A stretch of DNA of 64,000 nt from Opisthorchis felineus (taxonomy: Eukaryota > Platyhelminthes > Trematoda > Opisthorchiida > Opisthorchiidae), in NCBI GenBank assembly GCA_004794785.1, contig SJOL01006514.1:696881-760880 (forward strand). Direction: 5' to 3'. Shown here piece by piece: positions 47,421 through 60,345 of this stretch (the stretch's first letter is position 1; the number at the start of each line of letters is the position of its first letter). The notes beneath the pieces were generated by a model, which saw only the letters and a list, made by a program, of their open reading frames with translations, ran no database searches and was not told the DNA's origin. The position numbers and the translations under genes are program-made.

Positions 47421-50400
47421 TTCAAATAACAACACCAAACCCGTGGAGACCTGTGTTGTCGATTGGTGATGGGCCTTTCTCGTACATTGTGACAGCTCCG
47501 AACATCTTGCACCTACATGGAAGGATACAAACAGAACACTCGACCCTCCTGTCGCCTCAGACCCATGGGATTGCTGGAGCTCACGGAATCAACAAATTGG
47601 GCATTATCCTTCTTTGTTCTTCATGCCAACCTTTGATTCTAAGTTCCAATGTGAAAGAAACAAAAATGCTTACCTCTAGATTTCACTTTTCTAAGTGATT
47701 TAACAGTACAGAAAAGCCAAAAATTGTGCGATAGATTCATCCGTTATGGGATGCGGCAGCAATGCGCATCTTCCCAATTCGGAGCGAATGTAATTAATAA
47801 GCTTCCGTTCCAAATCTTAGCTACGGATAGCTACTCACCACCGATAGAGAATACACTTATCAATCACCGCTCATCAACATAATGAATCCATCTGACCTGG
47901 AGACTAAGTCAAGCAATAAGTAGGCAAGCAATAACCGAACAAAACCGTGAGTTGCGTAACAGAACGCACGCTCTCGGCGTTCACAAAAACTCTCCAGTGT
48001 TCACGTCACCATGCCCTCTGAAAACTACAACGGCGCAGCTCTGAAATGAGCAGCAATTTTACCAAATGACTGATATAGTGTGATGCACAGGAGTCCGGGT
48101 CCTTGGGTAATGAGATAACGGCTGGTTCGTGGGTTTACGGCAGACGAAACAGACTCTTCGGTACATATTAAATATGAATAGTGTCCATCCGTCAACATAT
48201 ATCTCATGATCGATGCTGGCTTTGTTTAAAATTGCGAATAACACCTACACGGAAGCTACGCTATTGATCGTGTACATAGAAACAAACAGGGAGGTGCCGC
48301 TGTTTGTAAGTAACTTGTACTCGAGGAAACAACTTTCCAATCTGTCTACAACAAGAAAGTAAATTCACTTGTAGTGTTTTATTGTATTTCGATTTATCAA
48401 CAGTGTACACCTGAAAAGATACAGCCTAGCAGGAGCGATTTTTTGAAGTGCGCCGCTTTGGGGTACGAGAACGAAAGGAACTTTTTCAAGGTCAGATTAT
48501 TCGAGTGTGACCAGGATAACTGCACCCACTGAGAATTGCGCATAGATTATCTTTAGCACTCTCTTAGATAGGAAACGAGTGAATTTGCTGGCAGCAACGA
48601 AGGTTATCAAGCGCGTGAGCATTCTTGACCGGTTCCGAATGTTGGAAAACTTCGAAGTACTTTCTTAGAGCACACATGTGTAGGAAGACAACGCAGATAC
48701 CAGAAGTCGTGTTTCCTGGTTTTCATATACGAATATTAAAGACACAAATTCAATACTGAAATTGTGACCACCTTGGTGCTGAAAATCACGGTAATCAGGT
48801 GCGCAGCCAATCACTCTACAGTGAGAAGGAACCAACATGCGCACCACAATGAGCAAAACGCTTTCAACATAACCACAGCGCCAAGACTAACGAACAAATC
48901 AAAGATAAATTCGACGCCTATGAACACCGACCTAGATCTGCACTCAGAAACACACCTATCCCTTTGCATACTAGCGATAAGTGACAAAATGTTTGCAACC
49001 AAATTACGCAGTCTAGCAAATAGATCAGTAGACATTTACATTGTCTGAGTTACCAGCATTCCTCTAAACAGTAAGTGCTTCCTATGTTTATGAAGGACCC
49101 CGGGTTAAACGTGCACACGTGCACGTACGAGTCCGACCCGATGAGATGCCAGTGGCTTTATTTGAAGTAAGCATTAGACGCACCGCAAAAGGATTAAAAA
49201 TTCACGCTTTTCCACAGGCTATTAACCAAGCGTTTGCCATTCACCTGATGCATGCCTTCTGGCCTTCGGTAAAAAGCTTAGACACAACGACTTTGCACTA
49301 GTAAATAATGTTTAAAGAAAAGCAACACATACAATTAGCTCTAAAAAGAGCTAATTTAACGCCCTCCGACCACAGATGTGGTCGTCGATTGATAAACAGG
49401 CCCTCAAAACGACGGTGAAATCGTTCACTTAAGAATGCGCGTTCTTTAGAAGCTCATTTTATCACTTGGTCCGTTCCATGGCCTCAGGTGTATTAGGGGT
49501 TTGCACAGACTCGTAATTCGCTCATGTTCCATGAACTACCATAAACGGTTGGAAGAAGTACCAGTGTGCCTGGGATGTATTGTACGATGACAGGTATTCA
49601 TAGCCTGTAGAGCTAAGATGTGAGGAAAGAAGAAACCAGTAAAACGTCAACCACGCAGGGTGAGAAGACTGTCCAATAAACTAGTTGGAAAAGTACTCAC
49701 GGATGAACGCCATTTCAGCAGCAGTATGGCGAAACAACCGAACGACAGATATCACTGGCGCTTCCTAACCATGTATGGAAGCTGCCGGGCACACAAGTTG
49801 CTCGGCCCAGTATGGTGGTAAAGGTAGCCAGAAGCAACGCAGACGACTGAACTACACGACTCGCCACCAATCACTTAATCACTAGCATGCCCACAAATAC
49901 AGTTTGAATATTCCAGTGACTCTTGTGTTATGCACAGGATGATGCGGTTGATTCTCTCAACTCATTTTCCTTTGTTCGCTAAACTATGAATTCATAGGTT
50001 GCCCTGAAAGTGTGACCCAGACGTTTGAGTCGAGTTATTCTTCCGAATTCGTTTCTCCTTCGGTAACGATGCATAAAAGTTATTAAGCAACATCAACTCC
50101 TCGTTTTCAAGCGTCAGTAAATGCAGTTAATTCTCAGGAAGATTTTCAGAACCTGATTTGGAATGTTTCACTTTTACAGTTTTACTTGGGAAACAAATCA
50201 CGAAAATCCTTCGATCCTAACACATGTGAGTTCAATAACCTTGGATCTTCCAGAAGTGGGACAACTATTCCAACCACAGTGCTTCCTCGGGGATCCATCC
50301 ATCACGGTGCTCCTCAACAATAGGCTCGTCAGTCTTGCAATTTCAGTACTTTTCCAAAGTTCATCTAATCACACTCACCGGACTAACTGCATTATTTAGT

Positions 50401-52984
50401 CAGGTTCTCCTCTCCTATGCAATTTACCAAGTGTTGTTGTGGTGACAAGTATCCGAGAGTGGGGCTGAGGAATAGAACATGCTGATTATAGCAATGGAGC
50501 AGAAAAAGAATTCAAGGACGAACGACTGGTCCATCGCAACTTATTGACGTTTAGGTTCTTTATGTCTTATTCAGACTGGAAAGCGGGATATTGGTCGCTA
50601 AAATCAACTAGTTTGAATTGTTGGGTGGTGCGTTTAGTAAGAAGACTTTTGGAATCCACGTTTCATCGAGTAATGGGTGCTTCGAGTCGTTTGAACCTGT
50701 TTCTATCTAATTTCGCATCCATCTGAAAGATAGTAATGTTGGACAGTGAGTCATTGTGTTACTGTTTCATAGAAAAACGCCACAGACACGCAGCGTACCA
50801 GTAGCTTGATGTGGTCAATATCTGCTTCTTTGTGTTATCAACCTATTAGTAAAACTAGCATCCCAGCCGTATGAGCATAAGGAACACTCAGTCTACGCTA
50901 CACTGCTTTGGCGGCAGCAGTCAAATATCATAGTCAGTTGAGTCGGTTTAACGGTTACAAACCACGTACCGAAAGTACATTGGTTCCAGACGCTGCAATT
51001 TTGGTTTCCCGAAATGGGAGTCCGGCACTGGAGGCGATGGCGTAACCAAGTGGCTGGCCTTGAGTCAGTGTAGTTATTTGGAGTTTGTTTGTTTGACGAA
51101 GGAGCGCCAACGACTTTGTGGTTGAACCGCGTCCGCTAGTGTCAATAACCGCAACGCATATTCTGACTGGTCGCCAGTTGCATCTCCGCACCAAGTGGTG
51201 TACATTTGGGAAGTGTGTGAGCGTTTTAACTTCAGCTCCAGTGCTCGAGCACATGGAACATGAGGTTTTCGGCCGCATGGAAGCATTATATTTCAGTCGT
51301 GGCAGAGGTTTTCAGGACTTTATGAGAAAGCACCATGCTCCACGAAACGGAAGCATGGTAACTGCTCGTTGACTTCATCTCAGACTTCATGACCTCTAAT
51401 TGGTGCTGAAGCTCGGAATCCACAAAGTGAGTCACAAAATACGGACAGATAACCCGACAAGACATGATAAGATACTGAACAGATTCATCAGGGTGACTGC
51501 GACCCCGCCGCGACCAATCAGACCTTCTCCTCCTTACCTGCAGTGACCCGGAGATAGGGGAAATAAATCGTACATGAACGATAAACTGTATAACTAATTG
51601 CAGACAAACGAAGGGGGCCAGGTAACCCAGGCAATGCATAGAAAGTAAACGGGCGGACAGCAGCTTTAGGTATTTTAACAACGTTCACGTAGTAACACAC
51701 CGGTGGGATCTAGATAAGGCTTCAGCCAAAACCGACTGTGGAGCAGATACGGTCAAGGTGTGTCCAACAAAGCGGTTGGGCTTGATCCCACGGAAATGAA
51801 AGTAAATGTAAGGGGTTTCTTCAGTATCTTATATACAAATTCATAAACAACGAAGAGTTCTTTCCAAATTTTCTTATCTAAATATTCTGAACAGTCTCGA
51901 CTTAAGTCTAACAGTTAGCACTAATCACATGTTTTCGAAGAAGCTTACCGATATTTTTGAGGAAACTTACTGGAAAGTCAATTTAACGATCAAGATACCT
52001 CGGACCATGTAGGTTTTTGAGCTAGGGGGCAAAATTAATCTACGGAGAAGAGATGGCGATAGTATAACAAAGCAACAGAAGTCACTTAACAGCGGTATGT
52101 TTTTAATAGCACCACTTTTTGATTGCCCATTGTTGCTTTCCATTTGAAGTGTGCTTCGTTGGCCGAGCTTTCATTTTTGATCACCACGTTATTCATCTCA
52201 TCTGATACGCGTTCCACCAAGGCTATTTGTCTTTCAAATGCGCGCTGCCTGAGCGATAGACATGTAATCTAGAAGTGTCATGACTCAGAGGTACAGAGAA
52301 CATAAAGAAGATTTCACGGGGACACAAGTCACGAAGGGTTAATATGGGAGAGACAGAATGAAGTGCAAAATTTAAAGGTTAAAGGCGGAAGCATTTCGGC
52401 TGTAGACATAGGAAACAAGACAGGAGCGCCGTCTAGACTACTACCCCAGACATTCACTAGGGTGCCAGAAAGCTTACTAGACGAACAGCTTCTGGTGAAT
52501 GCTTGGGGAAAATCTGACAACCGGATACGCGAAACTGCACATCGGATCCAAAAGCACATATCACGCATCAAATTTCGATATCCTATATGAGGTTGTCCAT
52601 TGATATGGGAAAAATTAAGTGTACACTTGAATGGCTAGAAGTGGCGGCGACGCTGCTGTACATCAAACAATTGGCGAAATTCGGTTAAGAACGTTTGCTA
52701 TATTAAATATGACAACTGAAACATAACACCCACCTTACAGACATCAGAATGGATTTGCTGAGTATTTTCGGTGTATAGGGAAGAAAAATGAGTTCAGCTT
52801 GTTTTGGAAAGCTAAGACGAAAAAGGTAGAACGTAGACATCCCTAAATCCATCAATTGCCTGCGATCCACCTGTTATGCCATAACGATGAATAACAGTGA
52901 AGAATGGACCCTGAAATCAGGTAACCTGATAAAAATACTCAAAAGAGAAAAATATGGTGAGGCATACGTAGAACCATGCCATCA
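47421..52984. other. About 5.5 kb without supported genes
   Basis: Open frames at 50955-51278 and 51286-51681 (-) are adjacent and of moderate length. They show no motif that I recognise and lie within what chance allows for this window. Nothing else is supported. Confidence 0.4.
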
Positions 52985-53340
52985 TCAATATAATCAAAAT
53001 AATCTAGTGACAGATCTTGGCGTCACATTACGCCAGAGAACAACACCATACTTGACAACGATGCCTTGCTAGTGAGCAACCATAAAGATCATTTTGGGAA
53101 GAGTGAATCTGGAAGATGCCTGGGAGACCGCTTGATACCCACTGTGCCTGGTTGGAGACGCTGCCAGATATGGCCCCCGAGCGATGTCAGTGACGTTCTT
53201 GTTGTCAGTTTCTATCCTAGTTGCCTGAATGAGTGTCTGGAGGTGTAAGCAACTCGGAATGATTGTGGTAAGCTTGGATTAAACCCCTTCCACGTCCACC
53301 TTTGTTCTTTTCTTCACAATAAGGCTTCAAATAAATCATG
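52985..53340 (+). mobile_element. LINE 3' end remnant
   Basis: Near 53145-53245 the + strand reads WLETLPDMAPERCQ, a stop, then RSCCQFLS. This is the conserved-looking C-terminal tail of flatworm CR1/Jockey-like LINE proteins. A short 3' region ending CTTCAAATAAAT follows, and then a GAT-rich microsatellite. The frame contains stops. It is a 3'-anchored truncated copy, as expected from target-primed reverse transcription. Confidence 0.55.
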
Positions 53341-53387
53341 GTCGTACGGCGGTGAAACATCAGTGTTTAACAGTGATGTCATGTTTT

Positions 53388-53434
53388 CGATGATGACGAT
53401 GACGATGATGGTGATGATGATGATACCGATGATG
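53388..53434. repeat. (GAT/GAC)n microsatellite
   Basis: An imperfect GATGAC/GATGATG tract directly follows the LINE 3' end. It may derive from the simple-repeat tail of the element. Confidence 0.85.
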
Positions 53435-53769
53435 CTATCTCGATGGCTTCAACGAATTTATCATATGTTACTAGTAGTCATCTTTATGCTACCATGCTGT
53501 ACAAAAGCACGCAATGCGAAGGTGTTGAACTATCGCTCTTATCCGATTAGTACTCAGATGGCATTGTTGGCCTGGAGTTTCTCGGCCAACATCAAAGTGT
53601 GGTCATACCATTCACGGGTAGACGGCCCCCATTCGCTGTATTTACACCGAAGGCATCGAATGTCAATGCTCCCTCCGTGTATGACAGTCTCGCCCCTGGG
53701 TTACTCCGATTGCTACAAATTCCCCTCGTTTCTCTTGTAGTGGACTGGCTACCCAAAAAGCTACTTTAA

Positions 53770-54760
53770 CAGGAGTGTGTGGCAATGAAGACCGACACCG
53801 GAGAACAGTAGGTCAAAATTACTTTCAATCGTAATTTTCTGTCTGATAGGAACGCCCAAAACCCTTTGAATCCCGTAACACTCGAGTTTGTGGAGCAGCA
53901 GGATGTGTGGGACCGGATCGAATGCGTTTGATTAGCCGAAAAATTAAGCATCCTGTATGAGTAACTCGTCTTTGGCCTGGGTTAAGCTGTCCATAACTAC
54001 GAGCGTGTTCGTCATACAAGGACGGCATAAGATAAATTCCTGTTTAACTGGAGATATCAAGTTGTTGATAGTAAGGTGATCTAGGATGGTCCGCTTCAGA
54101 ATGCGCTCCATCGGCTTGCGTGGTACGCTAGTGAGGCTAATATGCCTGTAGCATCCGGGCGATACTCGGTCACCAGTTTGTCTTCGTCAAGTGACTGACG
54201 AAACACAATGGCGAACTGTTTTGCCCGTGTGAACTACGTTTTCTTCAGAAGTCTTGGATGGACCTCATCTGGCCCAAACGCACGGAACGGGTTGATCCCG
54301 TGTAAGAGTTGACAAATGTCCTCCTACGAATGTCCGTTCGTAGTTGCGCCCTGACAAGATTGGGTGTGACAAGGTCGCTGGGGCAGGATACAGGCCTGCA
54401 TAGTGTTTTCTGTAAACTTAAGCCACCACTATTTTGTCACTCGTGGGTTCCCCGTTCCTGCCCCTCAAGTTAAAGACGGCTGAAATATTTTTGCGGGAAT
54501 GTCTCATTTACTTAAATAGCACATTTTCGTTTTACCGGGTGAGGTCTACAATGGTGTCTTGGTTTCTTATGCTCTGACTCACAGCGGTCCCGCCACCACA
54601 ACTTCTGTGTCTTTCGTATTCAACCATTTGAAAAAGAGTTGAAACCTACGTTTCAGGAGAAGCGCGATCTTTTTGGCAGCGTGCGGTCTATCCGGCTAAG
54701 TACTGGTCTTTTTCGAGAAGAAAATCGCGTAAGCCTCGCAAAATTTCAGGATTATGGTCT
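53770..54760 (-). mobile_element. Degenerate LINE reverse transcriptase (CR1/Jockey type)
   Basis: Read down the - strand across frameshifts, the pieces come in family order. They are FGPDEVHPRLLKK, VFRQSLDE, YRHISLTSVPRKPMERILKR, ILDHLTINNLISPVKQEF, CMTNTLVVMDSLTQAKDE, LIQDA then SNAFDPVPHILLLHKLECYG. These are RT motifs from the pre-palm region to the SKAFDxVPH block. The catalytic FDFSKAFD reads FFG-stop-SNAFD, losing the Asp-containing motif. Multiple stops and frameshifts indicate a dead copy. The 3' half of the ORF is missing. Confidence 0.8.
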
Positions 54761-56224
54761 TGTATAAACCTTCCACTGAAACTGGTCCCAGCTTAAATTG
54801 ATGAAGAAAGCTGTGCATTCTCGAGAGGTCTGCAAGCCAGAAAATGTTAATCAACATCATTTCAACATATTATATTCGTGATCATGTCCATAAGCACATT
54901 AGTCCAACACCACGAGGCCACAGCGATGGTTTTATGTTTTAGTTTCTATTGACCGGCTGGATCACGCCGACTCTGCTGCTCCACCAGATCCGTTGTTTTA
55001 GCTCCTCATTTTCCGTAATTTGCAGTTTTCTTGTCGTGCGTCTGGCAGGATGCCTCTTGATTTGCCCTCCCCCGTTTTGCCTTTGCCCGCCACATCCAAA
55101 TCCTGACGATCTGATCTTGCTTCAGCCCGATATGTCCCTCGAGAGGAAAAAGAAACAGTAGTAATTGTTTTTCCTGTCCGTGCGGGTTTAGGGGTGACGG
55201 CATGCAAATTGGGTAATGCCCACTTTATGTGGCACCGTCCCTTTGCCTCACAATCCCCAGTACCCAAAAAGCACGCCAGTCATGCTTTATTCTGACTGTA
55301 ACATTTGGATCATGCTTAACGGCATGCTACCCACCAGTTCGGAATAAACGTTATTAATATGAAAGCAAAGGTGAACATACATTGGTCACAATGCCCCAGT
55401 AAAGCGTTAATTAACACCTGATAAACGAAGTGTAGTTTGTTGGTGATGACCAAAGCCAGGAGGGATGGTGGTTGGCCTGGGTGGTATCTGGTGGGTGTGA
55501 TGACACTTTGCGTCTAAGCGCTTTGGTCAGCGCCGCTGCGAAATATTCACTGGACCTGACGCCCAAGGCAAAACGTGGATGCTTTGAAAAACAAACTGCG
55601 CAGGAGAGCCCAACACTTGCATTTAGTGGGTCTCTGTTAGGTTACACGATAAAGTATTTTACTATAAATGAAATTTTGGATTCATAAGAGGAATGCCTGT
55701 AGTAGTCTGAGTACCCATAAAGCTAATCTACCAGAGGTGTATGGCAATAAATAAATATAATTACTCTGAATTGAGTATACAATAATAAATAGGGTCAAAT
55801 GGAACAGACCTTAAAATAATTCGTCGTTTGCCCAGGTCAGTGGATAAATAGTTATTCAAGTTGGATGTCCAAGGGTGTTCTTTTGAACAGCTCTCACATG
55901 TAACAAACTCCGAAGATAGTCGAAATATTTGATACCAGATTTAGCACAGGAAACTCGTGAATGACCGCTGTGAGCGCGAGCAAAAACAGAAGTGAAAGTC
56001 GAAGCACGTGACCGCGCTTGTATTGTATGAAAATTGTACAAAAGCGCATTTTTGTAGTTTTCGTGTTCAAACAAAAGTAGTTAATGCAATTGATGAAATA
56101 CGTACTGTTATAATGGAAGCAAAAGAAAGGTACAAAACACCACACTACTCCCCCACTATAGCGTTGACAGTGAAAGGGGAAACGCTCGACTAATGAGAAC
56201 AATGAATCAAAAGTATGCACACTG
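54761..56224. other. Spacer between LINE and gypsy remnants; possible gypsy 3' LTR zone
   Basis: The gypsy pol ends at about 56230 on the - strand, so a 3' LTR would be expected below it, around 55.7-56.2 kb. I could not define LTR ends or a matching 5' copy. No host exon is seen. Confidence 0.35.
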
Positions 56225-56592
56225 CATTTTTGGTTGAATGCTGAGGGAAACGAAAGCGTCGTCCAGAACGGCTAGTGGAAGGAGTTAGGTTGATAGTAGG
56301 GGTATCTTGAATAGATGCGGGTGCCGGTGGGATAGCAGGATTGCTGAATGTGGTCGTGGGTGCTTCGGTGAAGGAAGGCTTCAGACGATCAATGGAGACT
56401 GTATCATGCTCTCCGGTTCTCCCTAAAACGAAGCATTTGGGGTGACGTTCGATAACCTTGAGGGGACCATCCTAACAGGGTGGAAGTGTTTTCTTTGTTG
56501 CGTCACGTCGGACAAATACAAATGGTGTAGAAGAGAGATCGTTTGAGATGTGCTCTTTTCGTGTCGATCATCTTGTCGGCGTCGCACGAAGT

Positions 56593-57110
56593 TCAGTCGA
56601 TCTGTTTCAGGCAGCTGACGAAAGTGACGGGTATAATGGGCTCTGCGCCGGTAGGGGGAACCAATTCACCAGGTAAACGTAAAGTTGCACAATGTACTGG
56701 ATTGGCTGGTGAAAAATTAAGACCCTCCTTAATAGTGGCAAGGGAAACGAGCGGTAACCGGTTCATTTTGGTAGTCCGTGCAGCTTCGATGTAGCAAAGG
56801 AAACGTTCAACCAGACCGTTTGAACAGGGGTGATAGGCGGTTGTCGAAATTTGATGAAAACCGAACAGAGTAGAAAATTCACGGAAGAGGTTACATTGAA
56901 ATTGTGAACCGTGGTCGGTAGTAAAGGAGGAATGTATGCCAAAGTTACTCACCCAATGCTGCGAAAGCGAGGAAGCTACCGTCTCGCCTGAAGTATCTGA
57001 AATAGGTACAGCTACTGGCCAACGGGTAAAACGATCAATCATGATAAGAATATAAGGAAAACCGTTTGGTGTGGAACGTGGACCAACAATACCAAGATGA
57101 ACTTAGTGGA
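56593..57110 (-). pseudogene. Gypsy integrase core, first catalytic Asp replaced
   Basis: The reading frame is open for most of the core. MIDRFTRWPVAVPISD, TTDHGSQF (second catalytic Asp) and NGLVERF (catalytic Glu) are present. At the DIVGP motif, however, the sequence reads HLGIVGP: codon 57091-57093 is Gly, not Asp, so the DDE triad is incomplete. A stop upstream at about 57103-57105 separates it from RNase H. Confidence 0.8.
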
Positions 57111-57382
57111 ATAGTGGAAAGTGTTGATGTCCGGACTGGATGGGTGTCTGCAAAGACATTGTTCGTTCCTGAAGTGTCCCAAACGTCGGCAGTGAAGTGG
57201 AAAATATAGTTTAGATGATGTATCTCGCGTGGTGAATAGCGATCAGGCTTGGCGTTGAAAGCATACGTAAGTGGCTTATGGTCGGTTTGAATGGTAAATG
57301 ATCTACCTTCTAATAAGTGCCGGAAATGGCGAATAGCAAGGTAAATTGCGAGTAATTCACGACCAAAAGTACTGTAACGCGT

Positions 57383-57660
57383 TTATACAGCCTGCGTCTT
57401 CTGTGAGGAAAAGGCTAATGGTTGAAATACGTCATTATTAACCTGTTGGAGTACAGCACCCATAGCTGCCTTCAAAGCATCAGTTGTCAAAATGAGCGTT
57501 ATGTTCTCGTGGATATCGAGAAAAGATAGTTTTGCGGCGTGAGCAATGGCTTGCTTGCCTCTTTCGAAAGCAGTTATGGCGGCGGGTGGCAACGTAACAG
57601 GTTTTTCTTTGAAGCCAAATAACAGGTCAGTAGCTGTAAAATTCTGCACACTGAGGGATG
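57383..57660 (-). pseudogene. Gypsy RNase H domain remnant
   Basis: ATDLLFGFKEKPVTLP, ILTTDALKAAMGAVLQQ (where TDAS would be canonical) and FQPLAFSSQKT match the connection and RNase H regions that follow gypsy RT. It is open for 88 codons and then interrupted before the YSTFGREL block. Confidence 0.8.
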
Positions 57661-58834
57661 AATCGCCGATAATAGTTGACGATACCCCTAAAGCGACGAA
57701 GTTTGGTGGTAGTTGTGGGTATGGGAAAAGATTCTAAGGCCAAAATGCAGTCGGATAATGGTGAAATACTGGTTGGATCAATGTGGTGACCAAAGGAATC
57801 TAGGCTGGTATCACCAAACAAGCATTTGTCAATGTTCAAACGTATGTTGTAGGTAGAAAGACGAAATACTGCCCTGAAATGGTCTGTATGCTCAGCTAGG
57901 TAGGTACTAGAGATTTAAACGTCGTCCAGCTAAGCATAGACAAAAGTCAAACCACGCAAAACTTCGTGCATGAAACGTTGAAAGGTTTGAGCATTTCGAA
58001 GACCAAAAGGCATACGCATGGATTCGAAAAGACCAAACAGTGTTGTAACAGCTGTTTTAGGGATATCATCCGGGGCTACTGGCATATGCAAGGACAAGGT
58101 CGAGTTTAGAGGAAATATTTGTTTGGCATATGGTACTTGCGAAATCGTGGATATGAGGGATGGGGTACCTCTCTGGTATAGTAGCGTTATTGAGGGAACG
58201 GTAATTTCCACAATGTCTCCAATCACCTTTGGATTTCCTAGGTGACATGCAGTGGTGACAACCAGTGACTCGATGAAATGCGGATGATGGCGAGTTCAAA
58301 CATGTAATCAAACCCGTGTTTCGCGATCTTGAGCTTATCTGGATGGAGTCGACGCGGATTGGTATGGACCGGTGGACCTCTCATCTGGATGTGGTGAACG
58401 ACGGAATGCCTGTCCAGTTGAGTGTACTGACACCCAAAGCACAAAATACCTCCAATGTTTATTTAACTGAATCAACCGAAGGTGAAGCGGTTCCTCAAGA
58501 CGAGACTCAATCACACTCGATTGATACTCTTGGAGGCGAAACGGCACCATCAGAGCAACCCAGTGAAATTCCAGTTATTGTTCTGCAGTAAATCACAGAC
58601 GAACAACGTTTCTGACCATATAATCTTCGAAACCGCGAAGCCTGATTTATATTCTCCTGACAATAAACCCTCCTGCGGTGAAGCATGTTATATACTGACG
58701 CTGTGTTGTACTGTTTACTTGCTATTCACTAAACTAACTGCGTTTCCTAATGTTTTAGCTAATGTACTGAAATTGTTGAAGATTAAAACCTATCATTCGG
58801 CAATCCTCGTTATGTATCTCTAGCTCAATCATTC

Positions 58835-60110
58835 GGGTGCACAACAAGGCCAATCTTACCAGCCAATGTTTTTGGAGGTGAATTAGTGAGCCGTCGTTTT
58901 CGTTTACCGTTTTACTGACCGCTGCCTTCCTAGAGCCAGTCGATCGTACCGGTTGATATAGGGTGCGACTGTTTCCGGTCACAGAAGTATTCTCCATCTC
59001 CCGAGCTTTCCATGTCTACCAGAATTCTCAGTCTCTCCTGGGGCTCTTCGCCAGGTGGTGTTTGAGGGATTTGCGTTCGCCGCCGTACCCGCTGCCTGCT
59101 AGTATGGATTTTCTGGCATCAATCATAATTAGCGATCTGGACGATATCCAGTGATCTTGCGGTCGAATCGGAGAAGTCGGACAGATGGCACTGAACTGCG
59201 CTAGCATAGCTCCCTTCACATTTGCTATGCTTCATCCACGTGCTCACTGCTTGTACAGAATTGGTTTACTGTGAAGAGATCTTGGGCTAGCTCAGGTTGA
59301 CACTGTCGATCTATGGCAGTTCTTAGAAGATGGTGGATTGGCGTGCTTCTTGCTGACTTGCGAGAGCCTGAGGGGAAATAAACTGTTAAGCTTGCACGCA
59401 CCACGGCGTGATGGGAATCAAGTTGTGTACCCCAGAACGAACGGCAGTCTTGAACTGTATCTCTCCACCGGTGGCTGATGGCCACGCGATACAATTGGTA
59501 GCTGGTGGCATCCAGGTTACGCGGTGCAAAAGCTTATTCTAGAAGTTCTTGCTAGCCAGAAAGTGTTAATGATCAGCACACAACTGAAGCCGCCCACCCC
59601 TATATGTGCGACGAGCATCGGCTCCGAATCGACCGCCAAAATTTAGTTCTAAGGACACCCAGATGGCCCACTTGGGCATTCGTGTCGCCCGCAAGGACCA
59701 CAATGTCAGTGATTCTTGCCTGACGAATGAGCCTGCATAACGCTCGATAAAACCAGGTTCACGCCAGCGTAGCCCGTGGGATTTTTGCAGCACTCAAGCT
59801 CGATCACAAAGTCAGGGTAGTATCTTTAAATCTCCATTCGACACAACGCCATAAGTAGGTTGCTTCACGAGGCCAATGGTCTTGTGACATACGAAATGCA
59901 CGACTTGACCTGGGTAATTTGTGCATTGTGACCAGTTGATCTTGAAAGCCATCTGGCGGGTTTCAGCATCACTGGTCTGATGTTCCCATCAGACACACTC
60001 AATAACTTGCTAGCACCGGTGGTCAAACTCAGAGAAGTGTGTAGAGCGTCTGGACTCCTGTCACGTCACTGATCCATAAAGTGGGACAGATAAGGCCTTG
60101 TCTTTTTACG
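58835..60110 (-). mobile_element. LINE endonuclease and pre-RT region remnant
   Basis: An apurinic-like endonuclease reads across frames as ITDIVVLAGDTNAQVGHLG, GGRFGADARRT, then HRWRDTVQDCRSFWGTQ and LDSHHAVVRASL. Next comes the inter-domain segment PIRPQDHWISSRSL, DARKSILAGSGYGG, RKSLKHHLAKSPRRD, and finally LYQPVRSTGSRKAAVSKTV followed by NENDGSLIH. Order and direction are those of a CR1/Jockey-type LINE. The SDH motif of the endonuclease reads SHH, losing its Asp. The copy stops before the RT palm. Frameshifts and stops are frequent. Confidence 0.82.
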
Positions 60111-60159
60111 CTCTACACTTCACAGTGGAGCTGATATCACGCCGGTGCCTTATGTTAGT

Positions 60160-60345
60160 TCAGATGTACCACCATTCCACCAGAAGGTAGCACGCGGGAT
60201 GGGATAGTACCAGAAAATAATCCAACCCCGCTGCTCGTAGAGGCCACGTCTCACAACCGTTAGGCCACATAAACCTCACTGCATCCTGGGATGCGCGACT
60301 GTTGATAGCCAGCGACATACCATTTTGACCGCACATAGGACGCAA
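60160..60345 (-). mobile_element. LINE RT C-terminal scrap
   Basis: The motif GCETWPLRA is a hallmark of the region after the RT domain in many metazoan LINEs (YGCETWPLRAED). The surrounding QDAVRF and LVLSHPAC fit (AVR..LLYGCETW..., LVFDHRC). It abuts, in the same orientation, the 5' part of the 58.8-60.1 kb fragment. It is therefore a separate insertion or rearranged. Confidence 0.55.

Larger units (their letters stand above)
56225..58450 (-). mobile_element. Ty3/gypsy LTR-retrotransposon pol remnant (RT - RNase H - integrase)
   Basis: Pol domains occur in gypsy order on the - strand. RT runs from VVHHIQMRGPPVH and CGNYRSLNNATIPERYPIPH to FGLFESMRMPFGLRNAQTF and RRFRGIVNYYRRFIP (58440-57630). 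RNase H follows (TTDALKAAMGAVLQQ, FQPLAFSSQK; 57650-57390), then integrase (about 57110-56600). A C-terminal tail (ERHPKCFVLGRTGE, then SIDRLKPSF) ends near 56230. The RT box reads VYA-stop-LDDV-stop where FAYIDDVL is expected. Gag and protease are not recognised and no LTRs were found. It is a dead, truncated copy resembling the gypsy lineages common in flukes. Confidence 0.88.

Noticed and set aside
53363..53740. 126-codon frame starting with a Met-rich run.
   Set aside because: The N-terminal part is just translation of the GAT/GAC microsatellite.
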